This document shows, in pieces, positions 55,060 to 64,000 of a stretch of 64,000 bases of DNA (positions are counted from its first letter, which is position 1; each line of letters opens with the position of its first letter). The position numbers and the translations under genes were made by a program. The notes below the pieces were generated by a model that had not been told where the DNA came from, searched no databases, and saw only the letters and a list, made by a program, of their open reading frames with translations. Origin of the DNA: Cunninghamia lanceolata (Eukaryota > Streptophyta > Pinopsida > Cupressales > Cupressaceae); the NCBI GenBank assembly GCA_027924645.1, contig BSBN01000187.1:15022001-15086000 (forward strand). The letters run 5' to 3'.

Positions 55060-55656
55060 GATTTCAATACCTTCAGCCATGGTAACAAATAATTATGATT
55101 TTATTTCAATAATTTTCTTCACAGACTATGACAAAATACATCCTCCATGCTGGCTTGAGGATTCGCAACAACAATAAAATCCTCTTTGAATATAAAAGTC
55201 AGAGTAGTATTCCTTACTACATGGTCTGAGGTATATGATGTCTAATTTGCTCTGCATAGAACCACAAACAAAGACATTGCGTTATGACGAGACCCATCAC
55301 TCTCCGTCAAGATTCATTTCAAGTTTACGTAGCTGCAACAGACAACGGAATTGGGTACTTGAATCGAAAACCCACAATTGGCAAAAACTAGTTTCCTATC
55401 AATCTGACCACACCACGTGTCCTCTATGTTGTGAGATGCCAAAACTAAACCCAAGAAAATGAAAACTGGAATAAACAATTGAAAAATCTTTTTGGGTGAT
55501 GCCGATTGCACGTGCGCCCGGGTGCTCCTGCATCAGACATGCCAGGTAAAAAGTTTGTGGCCGTAGGCTCACAAAGGTGGAGTTGAGTAGTTGAACTACC
55601 CTTTTAGGTTGCAACCAACCTGCAGCGAACTCCATCACTGGAATAAGTGCACAGGA

Positions 55657-56385
55657 TCACTTCCTCTTCCTCTTTTTCCAACACTTCGTTGGCACAATCA
55701 TCATCCTCCTCCCACAACTCGATTCACAAGTCTTCTCTCCGCTCATGGATCTGCATCCACCATATGTCGTACTCCTCCACCAAAGGCTCTCTACTCTCTT
55801 CTCCTCCTTCATGGGATTCAACTCACCACAGACCGTCCATCTCCACCAAATCCCTACAACATCCTTTACACTTTCTACAAGTAAACATACAACATCTACA
55901 TACAAATCTGAAACTACAACCATATGATCTCTCTCTCCATCTACTTGCACTAACTCCTTATGCAATTTCATATCATCTCTTCCATTACTAAATTCAAAAA
56001 AATTAAAATTTACCTCTTCCTTTGCAGTTGCAACATCCATCTTCTCATCCCCACTGACAAGCTGCTTGAACCACTCTTCTTCGATTGCCAAAATCAGCAA
56101 CATCAAATCATTCTCTTTTTCATCCTTCACTGTAACATCTTCATGTTCCATTGTTGCATCTTCAATCTTTTCATTCTCGCTGCCCACCTCTTCATCTTCA
56201 ACCACTGCAACGTCTTCCGCTGTAATCTCTTTCTTTTCTCCATCTTTTCTTTTATCTCTTTCCTCATTTCCTGCACACACAAATCCACCTGCATACAAAT
56301 CATCATTAGAAGAAACATGGGACTCCACCTCACCCATTTTCTTTTCCATCTTAATTTTTCTATAATTTCTCTCTGAAAATGCCAT
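55657..56385 (-). CDS. Acidic W-R-R repeat protein, F body 1
   Basis: An intact 242-codon ORF, the only gene of the unit. The N-terminus is basic (SERNYRKIKMEKKMGEVESH). The middle is very acidic with likely coiled coil (EDVAVVEDEEVGSENEKIED). A conserved block DVATAKEEVNFNFFEFSN...LVQVD...DLYVDVVCLL and a C-terminal WWRWTVCGELNPMKEEKR follow, with decaying repeats of the same unit. It is homologous to the element D protein. There is no gag, zinc-knuckle or enzyme motif. The stop is conserved between D and F, and homology goes on as DNA beyond it. A structural or packaging role is possible but unproven. Confidence 0.6.
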   Translation of the reverse strand: MAFSERNYRKIKMEKKMGEVESHVSSNDDLYAGGFVCAGNEERDKRKDGEKKEITAEDVAVVEDEEVGSENEKIEDATMEHEDVTVKDEKENDLMLLILAIEEEWFKQLVSGDEKMDVATAKEEVNFNFFEFSNGRDDMKLHKELVQVDGERDHMVVVSDLYVDVVCLLVESVKDVVGIWWRWTVCGELNPMKEEKRVESLWWRSTTYGGCRSMSGEKTCESSCGRRMMIVPTKCWKKRKRK

Positions 56386-56841
56386 GTCTCTTGTTACAAA
56401 TCATGTAGTTGATTATCCAACTCCGCCATCATTACTCTCTCTCACTCCTCATAAGGAATTAAATTCCCAAAGGTCTTCTCAAGACCAACCTCATACTTTT
56501 CCTATTCGACATTCTGCCAAGAAACTCTGCATACACAAACTCACTCTACAGTCATAAGTCCTCTTGCACACATGCAGCAAAACTCACACATAGAACTCTC
56601 TCTTTGCGGCTTCAATGTCTTCTCAGCTCTCCTTGTTGCAGGACTCCTCCACACCTACACCAAGCCTCTCAAGCTCCTTAGACAATCCTCATCGCTTCAC
56701 AACTTCAATCTCAGCTTCCCATGCAAACTGCCTCATGTTCGATGCTCCATTTACACATGAACTCCTTCTCACAGCTCCACCCTCATGTCTTAGTGCGAAC
56801 TGCCTCATGTTCGAAGCTCTGTCCACACACTGAGGATCACT

Positions 56842-56854
56842 GGTTCTGATACTA
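56842..56854 (-). promoter_or_regulatory. Primer-binding site, F unit 1
   Basis: The minus strand TAGTATCAGAACC is next to the LTR2 edge TGACACAG; a decayed initiator-Met type site (TGGTATCAGAGCC). Confidence 0.7.
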
Positions 56855-56856
56855 TT

Positions 56857-58673
56857 TGACACAGACGTAAATCTCTCTCTTCTCAAACACAGCCCACAAA
56901 AACCACAAGACAGGCAAAGACTCTCTACTCACTAATTCAAATTCACAAACAACACAAATTGCACATAAAATATCCTTATTGTATTCCAATTTAACATGTA
57001 CCTAAAAGCCTCTAACAAATTTACATACTTTGGCATACACTACTTTCATTCTTGCATTTCTGTCTACATCTCTCCTCAAATCTCATCTCTTCTCATGAGC
57101 TTTCTGTCTCTTTGCTGGATGCTTTCTCACCTTCATGAAATTCTCTTCTCTCTGTCAAAGTATTCCATAACACAGATTATCTACAAGACTTTTTTGCTAT
57201 CTAGCTAAGCCTCTTTCCTTCTCCCAATGGCCAACGACCCCTTCTCATCTTTTGCATTAGTTTTTATAAGAATAAACCTTTTGTTTTCCTTCCACGTTGA
57301 AGGCCAAAGGACACTCTATTTTAATTTTGTTAAGTCTCCTGCTTCTTAAATTCAGGTAGTGTTGATTGCTTTGAGCATGATGATGATCAAGTTGGAGCAA
57401 TTCGTACATCATCTTTTTTTTGTTTCTTTCCCCATGTTGAAGTATGCGAATATGTATTTGATAGTGGGCCTAAATGAGAAGGCCCTACTTGTTGAGAATA
57501 CACACGAGAGGTGCCACCTGCTTCAGTATAAACTTGCACTGGCCTCGGAGGATCAATAGGAAAGCCGACATCATACTCTTGGTAAGAATTGAACTTCTCA
57601 CTCTTGCTTTTAGAAGATGCTTGTGAAGTAATTTGCTGCTTCTGTATAGATGTTGCTAATTCAGCATTTGCATCTGGAGCTAGAATTGCTCTAGATTCTC
57701 GTGGCAATCGTCTAGTAGCATCAAATCGTCACCCTCTTCCTCCTACTGGTCTTTGCCTTTTGCATCCTCATCGCAAATTTGTGCATCAAACTCCTTTCTT
57801 GGAGGGTATTTAGGCAAGCTTGAAGGGTCACAGGCAAGTGGCTTTGTGGAGAAGAAAGCACTCTTAAGGGCTGCAGCTGTAATTCCAGGATAAACAGGTT
57901 CTATGGCAAGAAGAACCTCCATCAGAGCTAGAGATGACACTGGGAAATCTTTAAGGGTCTCTGCAACACAACGCTTGTAAGGTTGTTGTGGCTTGAAGAT
58001 GGTTTCCTGTGGCAACTTTGAATTTCTCCAATAATCTTCAGATGGTGAACTAGACAGCTTAAAGATTTTGTGCAACTGTTCCACCTTTGCTCTTGCAAAC
58101 ATTAATGCTGTCCATTATGTCAACTACAGCCCTCTGACGCATTCTAACAAACATTTACCATGTATAACTGAGTGTCTTACTGATATGACATGAGATTTCA
58201 ATACCTTCGGCCATGGTAACAAATAATTATGATTTGTTTTCAATAATTTTCTTCACAGACTGTGACAAAATACATCCTATGTGCTAGGTTGAGAATCTAC
58301 AATAGCAATAAAATCCTCTTTGAATATAAAAGTCAGAGTAGTATTTCTTACCACATGGGTTGAGGTATATGATGTCTGATTTTCTCTGCATAGAACCACA
58401 AACAAAGACATTGCGTTATGACAAGACCCATCACTCTCGGTCAAGATTCATTTCAAGTTTATGTAGCTGCAACAGACAACGGAATTGGGTACTTGAATCG
58501 AAAACCCACAATTGGCAAAAACTAGTTTCCTATCAATCTGACCACACCACGTGTCCTCTATGTTGTGAGATGCCAAAACTAAACCCAAGAAAATGAAAAC
58601 TGGAATAAACAATTGAAAAATCTTTTTGGGTGATGCCGATTGCACGTGCGCCCGGGTGCTCCTGCATCAGACA
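56857..58673 (-). repeat. LTR2 of the F array
   Basis: 1817 bp. Minus strand begins TGTCTGATGCAGGAGCACCC and ends CTGTGTCA. It is shared by units 1 and 2. Confidence 0.88.
57387..58102 (-). pseudogene. CDK-like kinase fragment in LTR2 of F
   Basis: Two frames: VEQLHKIFKLSSSPSEDYW to CDPSSLPKYPPRKEFDAQ (58102-57743), then after a frameshift ANAELATSIQKQQ, SKSKSEKFNSYQEYDVGF and PIDPPRPVQVYTEAGG (57707-57387). This copy extends further into the kinase C-terminal tail (GPSHLGPLSN, WGKKQKKDDVR) than LTR1 does. Confidence 0.85.
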
Positions 58674-58790
58674 TGCCAGGTAAAAAGTTTGTGGCCGTAG
58701 GCTCACAAAGGTGGAGTTGAGTAGTTGAACTACCCTTTTAGGTTGCAACCAACCTGCAGTGAACTCCATCACTAGAATAAGTGCACAGGA

Positions 58791-59519
58791 TCACTTCCTC
58801 TTCCTCTTTTTCCAACACTTCGTTGCCACAATCATCATCCTCCTCCCACAACTCGATTCACAAGTCTTCTCTCCGCTCATGGATCTGCATCCACCATATG
58901 TCGTACTCCTCCACCAAAGGCTCTCTACTCTCTTCTCCTCCTTCATGGGATTCAACTCACCACAGACCGTCCATCTCCACCAAATCCCTACAACATCCTT
59001 TACACTTTCTACAAGTAAACATACAACATCTACATACAAATCTGAAACTACAACCATATGATCTCTCTCTCCATCTACTTGCACTAACTCCTTATGCAAT
59101 TTCATATCATCTCTTCCATTACTAAATTCAAAAAAATTAAAATTTACCTCTTCCTTTGCAGTTGCAACATCCATCTTCTCATCCCCACTGACAAGCTGCT
59201 TGAACCACTCTTCTTCGATTGCCAAAATCAGCAACATCAAATCATTCTCTTTTTCCTCCTTCACTGTAACATCTTCATGTTCCATTGTTGCATATTCAAT
59301 CTTTTCATTCTCGCTGCCCACCTCTTCATCTTCAACCACTGCAACGTCTTCCGCTATAATCTCTTTCTTTTCTCCAGCTTTTCTTTTATCTCTTTCCTCA
59401 TTTCCTGCACACACAAATCCACCTGCATACAAATCATCATTAGAAGAAACATGGGACTCCACCTCACCCATTTTCTTTTCCATATTAATTTTTCTATAAT
59501 TTCTCTCTGAAAATGCCAT
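58791..59519 (-). CDS. Acidic W-R-R repeat protein, F body 2
   Basis: Second intact 242-codon copy, differing from body 1 at a handful of residues (for example INMEKK for IKMEKK, KRKAGEKKEI for KRKDGEKKEI). All three copies keep the full frame. Confidence 0.6.
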   Translation of the reverse strand: MAFSERNYRKINMEKKMGEVESHVSSNDDLYAGGFVCAGNEERDKRKAGEKKEIIAEDVAVVEDEEVGSENEKIEYATMEHEDVTVKEEKENDLMLLILAIEEEWFKQLVSGDEKMDVATAKEEVNFNFFEFSNGRDDMKLHKELVQVDGERDHMVVVSDLYVDVVCLLVESVKDVVGIWWRWTVCGELNPMKEEKRVESLWWRSTTYGGCRSMSGEKTCESSCGRRMMIVATKCWKKRKRK

Positions 59520-59975
59520 GTCTCTTGTTACAAATCATGTAGTTGATTATCCAACTCCGCCATCATTACTCTCTCTCACTCCTCATAAGGAATTAAATTC
59601 CCAAAGGTCTTCTCAAGACCAACCTCATACTTTTCCTATTCGACATTCTGCCAAGAAACTCTGCATACACAAACTCACTCTACAGTCATAAGTCCTCTTG
59701 CACACATGCAGCAAAACTCACACATAGAACTCTCTCTTTGCGGCTTCAATGTCTTCTCAGCTCTCATTGTTGCAGGACTCCTCCACACCTGCACCAAGCC
59801 TCTCAAGCTCCTTAGACAATCCTCACCACTTCACAACTTCAATCTCAGCTTCCCATGCAAACTGCCTCATGTTCGATGCTCCGTTTACACATGAACTCCT
59901 TCTCACAGCTCCACCCTCATGTCTTAGTGCGAACTGCCTCATGTTCGAAGCTCTGTCCACACACTGAGGATCACT

Positions 59976-59988
59976 GGTTCTGATACTA
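59976..59988 (-). promoter_or_regulatory. Primer-binding site, F unit 2
   Basis: Identical to the unit 1 site (minus TAGTATCAGAACC), same distance from the LTR. Confidence 0.7.
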
Positions 59989-59990
59989 TT

Positions 59991-61808
59991 TGACACAGAT
60001 GTAAATCTCTCTCTTCTCAAACACAGCCCACAAAAACCACAAGACAGGCAAAGACTCTCTACTCACTAATTCAAATTCACAAACAACACAAATTGCACAT
60101 AAAATCTCCTTATTGTATTCCAATTTAACATGTACCTAAAAGCCTCTAACAAATTTACATACTTTGGCATACACTACTTTCATTCTTGCATTTCTGTCTA
60201 CATCTCTCCTCAAATCTCATCTCTTCTCATGAGCTTTCTGTCTCTTTGCTGGATGCTTTCTCACCTTCATGAAATTCTCTTCTCTCTGTCAAAGTATTCC
60301 ATAACACAGATTATCTACAAGACTTTTTTGCTATCTAGCTAAGCCTCTTTTCTTCTCCCAATGGCCAACGACCCCTTCTCATCTTTTGCATTAGTTTTTA
60401 TAAGAATAAACCTTTCGTTTTCCTTCCACGTTGAAGGCCAAAGGACACTCTATTTTAATTTTGTTAAGTCTCCTGCTTCTTAAATTTAGGTAGTGTTGAT
60501 TGCTTTGAGCATGATGATGATCAAGTTGGAGCAATTCGTACATCATCTTCTTTTTGTTTCTTTCCCCATGTTGAAGTATGCGAATATGTATTTGATAGTG
60601 GGCCTAAATGAGAAGGCCCTACTTGTTGAGAATACACACGAGAGGTGCCACCTGCTTCAGTATAAACTTGCACTGGCCTAGGAGGATCAATAGGAAAGCC
60701 GACATCATACTCTTGGTAAGAATTGAACTTCTCACTCTTGCTTTTAGAAGATGCTTGTGAAGTAATTTGCTGCTTCTGTATAGATGTTGCTAATTCAGCA
60801 TTTGCATCTGGAGCTAGAATTGCTCTAGATTCTCGTGGCAATCGTCTAGTAGCATCAAATCGTCACCCTCTTCCTCCTGCTGGTCTTTGCCTTTTGTATC
60901 CTCATCGCAAATTTGTGCATCAAACTCCTTTCTTGGAGGGTATTTAGGCAAGCTTGAAGGGTCACTGGCAAGTGGCTTTGTGGAGAAGAAAGCACTCTTA
61001 AGGGCTGCAGCTGCAATTCCAGGATCAACAGGTTCTATGGCAAGAAGAACCTCCATCAGAGCTAGAGATGACACTGGGAAATCTTTTCAGGGTCTCTGCA
61101 ACACAATGCTTGTAAGGTTGTTGTGGCTTGAAGATGGTTTCCTGTGGCAACTTTGACTTTCTCCAATAATCTTCAGATGGTGAACCAGACAGCTTAAAGA
61201 TTTTGTGCAACTGTTCCACCTTTACTCTTGCAAACATTAATGATGTCCATTATGTCAACTACAGCCCTCTGACGCATTCTAACAAACATTTACCATGTAT
61301 AACTGAGTGTCTTACTGATATGACATGAGATTTCAATACCTTCGGCCATGGTAACAAATAATTATGATTTGTTTTCAATAATTTTCTTCACAGACTGTGA
61401 CAAAATACATCCTATGTGCTAGGTTGAGAATCTGCAATAGCAATAAAATCCTCTTTGAATATAAAAGTCAGAGTAGTATTTCTTACCACATGGGTTGAGG
61501 TATATGATGTCTAATTTTCTCTGCATAGAACCACAAACAAAGACATTGCATTATGACAAGACCCATCACTCTCGGTCAAGATCCATTTCAAGTTTATGTA
61601 GCTGCAACAGACAACGGAATTGGGTACTTGAATCGAAAACCCACAATTGGCAAAAACTAGTTTCCTATCAATCTGACCACACCACGTGTCCTCTATGTTG
61701 TGAGATGCCAAAACTAAACCCAAGAAAATGAAAACTAGAATAAACAATTGAAAAATCTTTTTGGGTGATGCCGATTGCACGTGCGCCCGGGTGCTCCTGC
61801 ATCAGACA
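59991..61808 (-). repeat. LTR3 of the F array
   Basis: 1818 bp, nearly identical to LTR2. Confidence 0.88.
60521..61237 (-). pseudogene. CDK-like kinase fragment in LTR3 of F
   Basis: Same fragment as in LTR2, with FKLSGSPSEDYWRKSKLP intact but an extra frameshift near 61085 (inserted T) that cuts the first frame. Confidence 0.83.
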
Positions 61809-61925
61809 TGCCAGGTAAAAAGTTTGTGGCCGTAGGCTCACAAAGGTGGAGTTGAGTAGTTGAACTACCCTTTTAGGTTGCAACCAACCTGCATCGAACT
61901 CCATCACTGGAATAAGTGCACAGGA

Positions 61926-62654
61926 TCACTTCCTCTTCCTCTTTTTCCAACACTTCGTTGGCACAATCATCATCCTCCTCCCACAACTCGATTCACAAGT
62001 CTTCTCTCCACTCATGGATCTGCATCCACCATATGTCGTACTCCTCCACCAAAGGCTCTCTACTCTCTTCTCCTCCTTCATGGGATTCAACTCACCACAG
62101 ACCGTCCATCTCCACCAAATCCCTACAACATCCTTTACACTTTCTACAAGTAAACATACAACATCTACATACAAATCTGAAACTACAACCATATGATCTC
62201 TCTCTCCATCTACTTGCACTAACTCCTTATGCAATTTCATATCATCTCTTCCATTACTAAATTCAAAAAAATTAAAATTTACCTCTTCCTTTGCAGTTGC
62301 AACATCGATCTTCTCATCTCCACTGACAAGCTGCTTGAACCACTCTTCTTCGATTGCCAAAATCAGCAACATCAAATCATTCTCTTTTTCATCCTTCACT
62401 GTAACATCTTCATGTTCCATTGTTGCATCTTCAATCTTTTCATTCTCGCTGCCCACCTCTTCATCTTCAACCACTGCAACGTCTTCCGCTGTAATCTCTT
62501 TCTTTTCTCCAGCTTTTCTTTTATCTCTTTCCTCATTTCCTGCACACGCAAATCCACCTGCATACAAATCATCATTAGAAGAAACATGGGACTCCACCTC
62601 ACCCATTTTCTTTTCCATCTTAATTTTTCTATAATTTCTCTCTGAAAATGCCAT
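61926..62654 (-). CDS. Acidic W-R-R repeat protein, F body 3
   Basis: Third intact 242-codon copy; differences include GGFACAGNEE for GGFVCAGNEE and SGDEKIDV for SGDEKMDV. Confidence 0.6.
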   Translation of the reverse strand: MAFSERNYRKIKMEKKMGEVESHVSSNDDLYAGGFACAGNEERDKRKAGEKKEITAEDVAVVEDEEVGSENEKIEDATMEHEDVTVKDEKENDLMLLILAIEEEWFKQLVSGDEKIDVATAKEEVNFNFFEFSNGRDDMKLHKELVQVDGERDHMVVVSDLYVDVVCLLVESVKDVVGIWWRWTVCGELNPMKEEKRVESLWWRSTTYGGCRSMSGEKTCESSCGRRMMIVPTKCWKKRKRK

Positions 62655-63110
62655 GTCTCTTGTTACAAATCATGTAGTTGATTATCCAACTCCGCCATCA
62701 TTACTCTCTCTCACTCCTCATAAGGAATTAAATTCCCAAAGGTCTTCTCAAGACCAACCTCATACTTTTCCTATTCGACATTCTGCCAAGAAACTCTGCA
62801 TACACAAACTCAATCTACAGTCATAAGTCCTCTTGCACACATGCAGCAAAACTCACACATAGAACTCTCTCTTTGCAACTTCAATGTCTTCTCAGCTCTC
62901 ATTGTTGCGGGACTCCTCCACACCTGCACCAAGCCTCTCAAGCTCCTTAGACAATCCTCACCGCTTCACAACTTCAATCTTAACTTCCCATGCAAACTGC
63001 CTCATGTTCGATGCTCCGTTTACACATGAACGCCTTCTCACAGCTCCACCCTCATGTCTTAGTGCGAACTGCCTCATGTTCGAAGCTCTGTCCACACACT
63101 GAGGATCACT

Positions 63111-63123
63111 GGTTCTGATACTA
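63111..63123 (-). promoter_or_regulatory. Primer-binding site, F unit 3
   Basis: Same decayed initiator-Met-type site next to LTR4. Confidence 0.7.
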
Positions 63124-63125
63124 TT

Positions 63126-64000
63126 TGACACAGACGTAAATCTCTCTCTTCTCAAACACAGCCCACAAAAACCACAAGACAGGCAAAGACTCTCTACTCA
63201 CTAATTCAAATTCACAAACAACACAAATTGCACATAAAATCTCCTTATTGTATTCCAATTTAACATGTACCTAAAAGCCTCTAACAAATTTACATACTTT
63301 GGCATACACTACTTTCATTCTTGCATTTCTGTCTACATCTCTCCTCAAATCTCATCTCTTCTCATGAGCTTTCTGTCTCTTTGCTGGATGCTTTCTCACC
63401 TTCATGAAATTCTCTTCTCTCTGTCAAAGTATTCCATAACACAGATTATCTACAAGACTTTTTTTCTATCTAGCTAAGCCTCTTTCCTTCTCCCAATGGC
63501 CAACGACCCCTTCTCATCTTTTGCATTAGTTTTTATAAGAATAAACCTTTCGTTTTCCTTCCACGTTGAAGGCCAAAGGACACTCTGTTTTAATTTTGTT
63601 AAGTCTCCTGCTTCTTAAATTCAGGTAGTGTTGATTGCTTTGAGCATGATGATGATCAAGTTGGAGCAATTCGTACATCATCTTCTTTTTGTTTCTTTCC
63701 CCATGTTGAAGTATGTGAATATGTATTTGATAGTGGGCCTAAATGAGAAGGCCCTACTTGTTGAGAATACACACGAGAGGTGCCACCTGCTTCAGTATAA
63801 ACTTGCACTGGCCTCGGAGGATCAATAGGAAAGCTGACATCATACTCTTGGTAAGAATTGAACTTCTCACTCTTGCTTTTAGAAGATGCTTGTGAAGTAA
63901 TTTGCTGCTTCTGTATAGATGTTGCTAATTCAGCATTTGCATCTGGAGCTAGAATTGCTCTAGATTCTCGTGGCAATCGTCTAGTAGCATCAAATCGTCA
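63126..64000 (-). repeat. LTR4 of the F array (cut by window end)
   Basis: Begins with the same TGACACAGACG edge as LTR2; runs out of the window. Confidence 0.88.
63656..64000 (-). pseudogene. CDK-like kinase fragment in LTR4 of F (partial)
   Basis: Contains ANAELATSIQKQQ and PIDPPRPVQVYTEAGG; continues beyond the window. Confidence 0.83.

Larger units (their letters stand above)
50956..55539 (-). repeat. LTR1 of the F array, interrupted by element G
   Basis: About 1626 bp without G. It lacks a stretch near its left end (AAATC...CCACA) and a 160-bp segment of the kinase fragment that LTR2-4 have. It carries a 24-bp duplication (CTCTGTTTTAATTTTGTTAA). From about 55335 rightwards it becomes practically identical to the other LTRs. 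Confidence 0.85.
50956..64000 (-). mobile_element. Element F: tandem array of LTR retrotransposon units
   Basis: Four LTRs and three internal bodies alternate head to tail: LTR1 50956-55539 (holding element G), body 55540-56856, LTR2 56857-58673, body 58674-59990, LTR3 59991-61808, body 61809-63125, LTR4 63126 to beyond the window. The period is 3134-3135 bp. Each internal LTR serves as both 3' and 5' LTR. Bodies and LTRs 2-4 are almost identical by eye, whereas most of LTR1 is clearly diverged. Unequal crossing-over between LTRs explains the structure. Orientation is minus from the primer sites. Confidence 0.9.

Noticed and set aside
50956..64000. CRISPR-like or satellite array
   Set aside because: The repeat unit is a complete LTR-plus-body retrotransposon of 3.1 kb, not short repeats with spacers.

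Overview
The window reads as nuclear DNA from a plant with a very large, repeat-packed genome. About 85% of it can be assigned to mobile elements, most with target-site duplications (TSDs) I could read directly. Plant-specific evidence includes Ty3 elements of the Tat type, fragments of plant host genes, and a gymnosperm/lycophyte-style plant-mobile-domain-like protein. A gymnosperm such as a conifer is my best guess, but that is inference.

Layout. (1) 1-1366: AT-rich, no gene seen. (2) 1367-6342, element H: a minus-strand Ty3-like element with 1.24-kb LTRs, TSD AAATA and an initiator-Met primer site; it keeps gag and protease but has lost RT and integrase. (3) 7168-14946, element A: a young plus-strand element with 2.66-kb LTRs, TSD GACTC and one intact 644-codon gag-like ORF. 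(4) 14947-18437: no gene; two tandem tRNA-derived SINE-like copies. (5) 18438-38059, element C: an old minus-strand Tat-type Ty3 element with TSD GTACA. It is interrupted by element B (22223-30212, TSD GATAG), a close LTR relative of A with a different gag. (6) 38371-46162, element D: a plus-strand non-autonomous element sitting inside the last exon of a secreted ATS3/PLAT-like host gene (minus strand, first exon near 48.2 kb). D's right LTR holds a further insertion, E. (7) 46.4-49.1 kb: the host intron and upstream region, each with a tandem repeat of about 170-180 bp. (8) 49554-50571: a 5'-truncated LINE. (9) 50956 to the window end: a head-to-tail array LTR-body-LTR-body-LTR-body-LTR (element F, period 3134-3135 bp, minus). 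A gag-only Copia-like element, G (52107-55059, TSD GATTT), is inserted in its first LTR.

How the parts relate. A, B and C share the same unusual primer-site sequence and homologous LTR 3' halves, so A and B look like gag-only passengers of a C-like autonomous family. D and F belong to one superfamily: both have an initiator-Met-like primer site, an acidic ORF with W-R-R repeats, and LTRs that have swallowed host exons. D's LTRs carry DNA polymerase delta, ribosomal protein S14 and serine carboxypeptidase-like pieces; F's LTRs carry the C-terminal part of a CDK-like protein kinase. C's polyprotein frame runs for about 6.4 kb without a frameshift but has 19 in-frame stops, nearly all TAG/TAA. 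Where the family residue is known to me it is usually glutamine, which is the signature of cytosine deamination at CAG/CAA. No tRNA, rRNA or CRISPR feature and no complete host gene was found.
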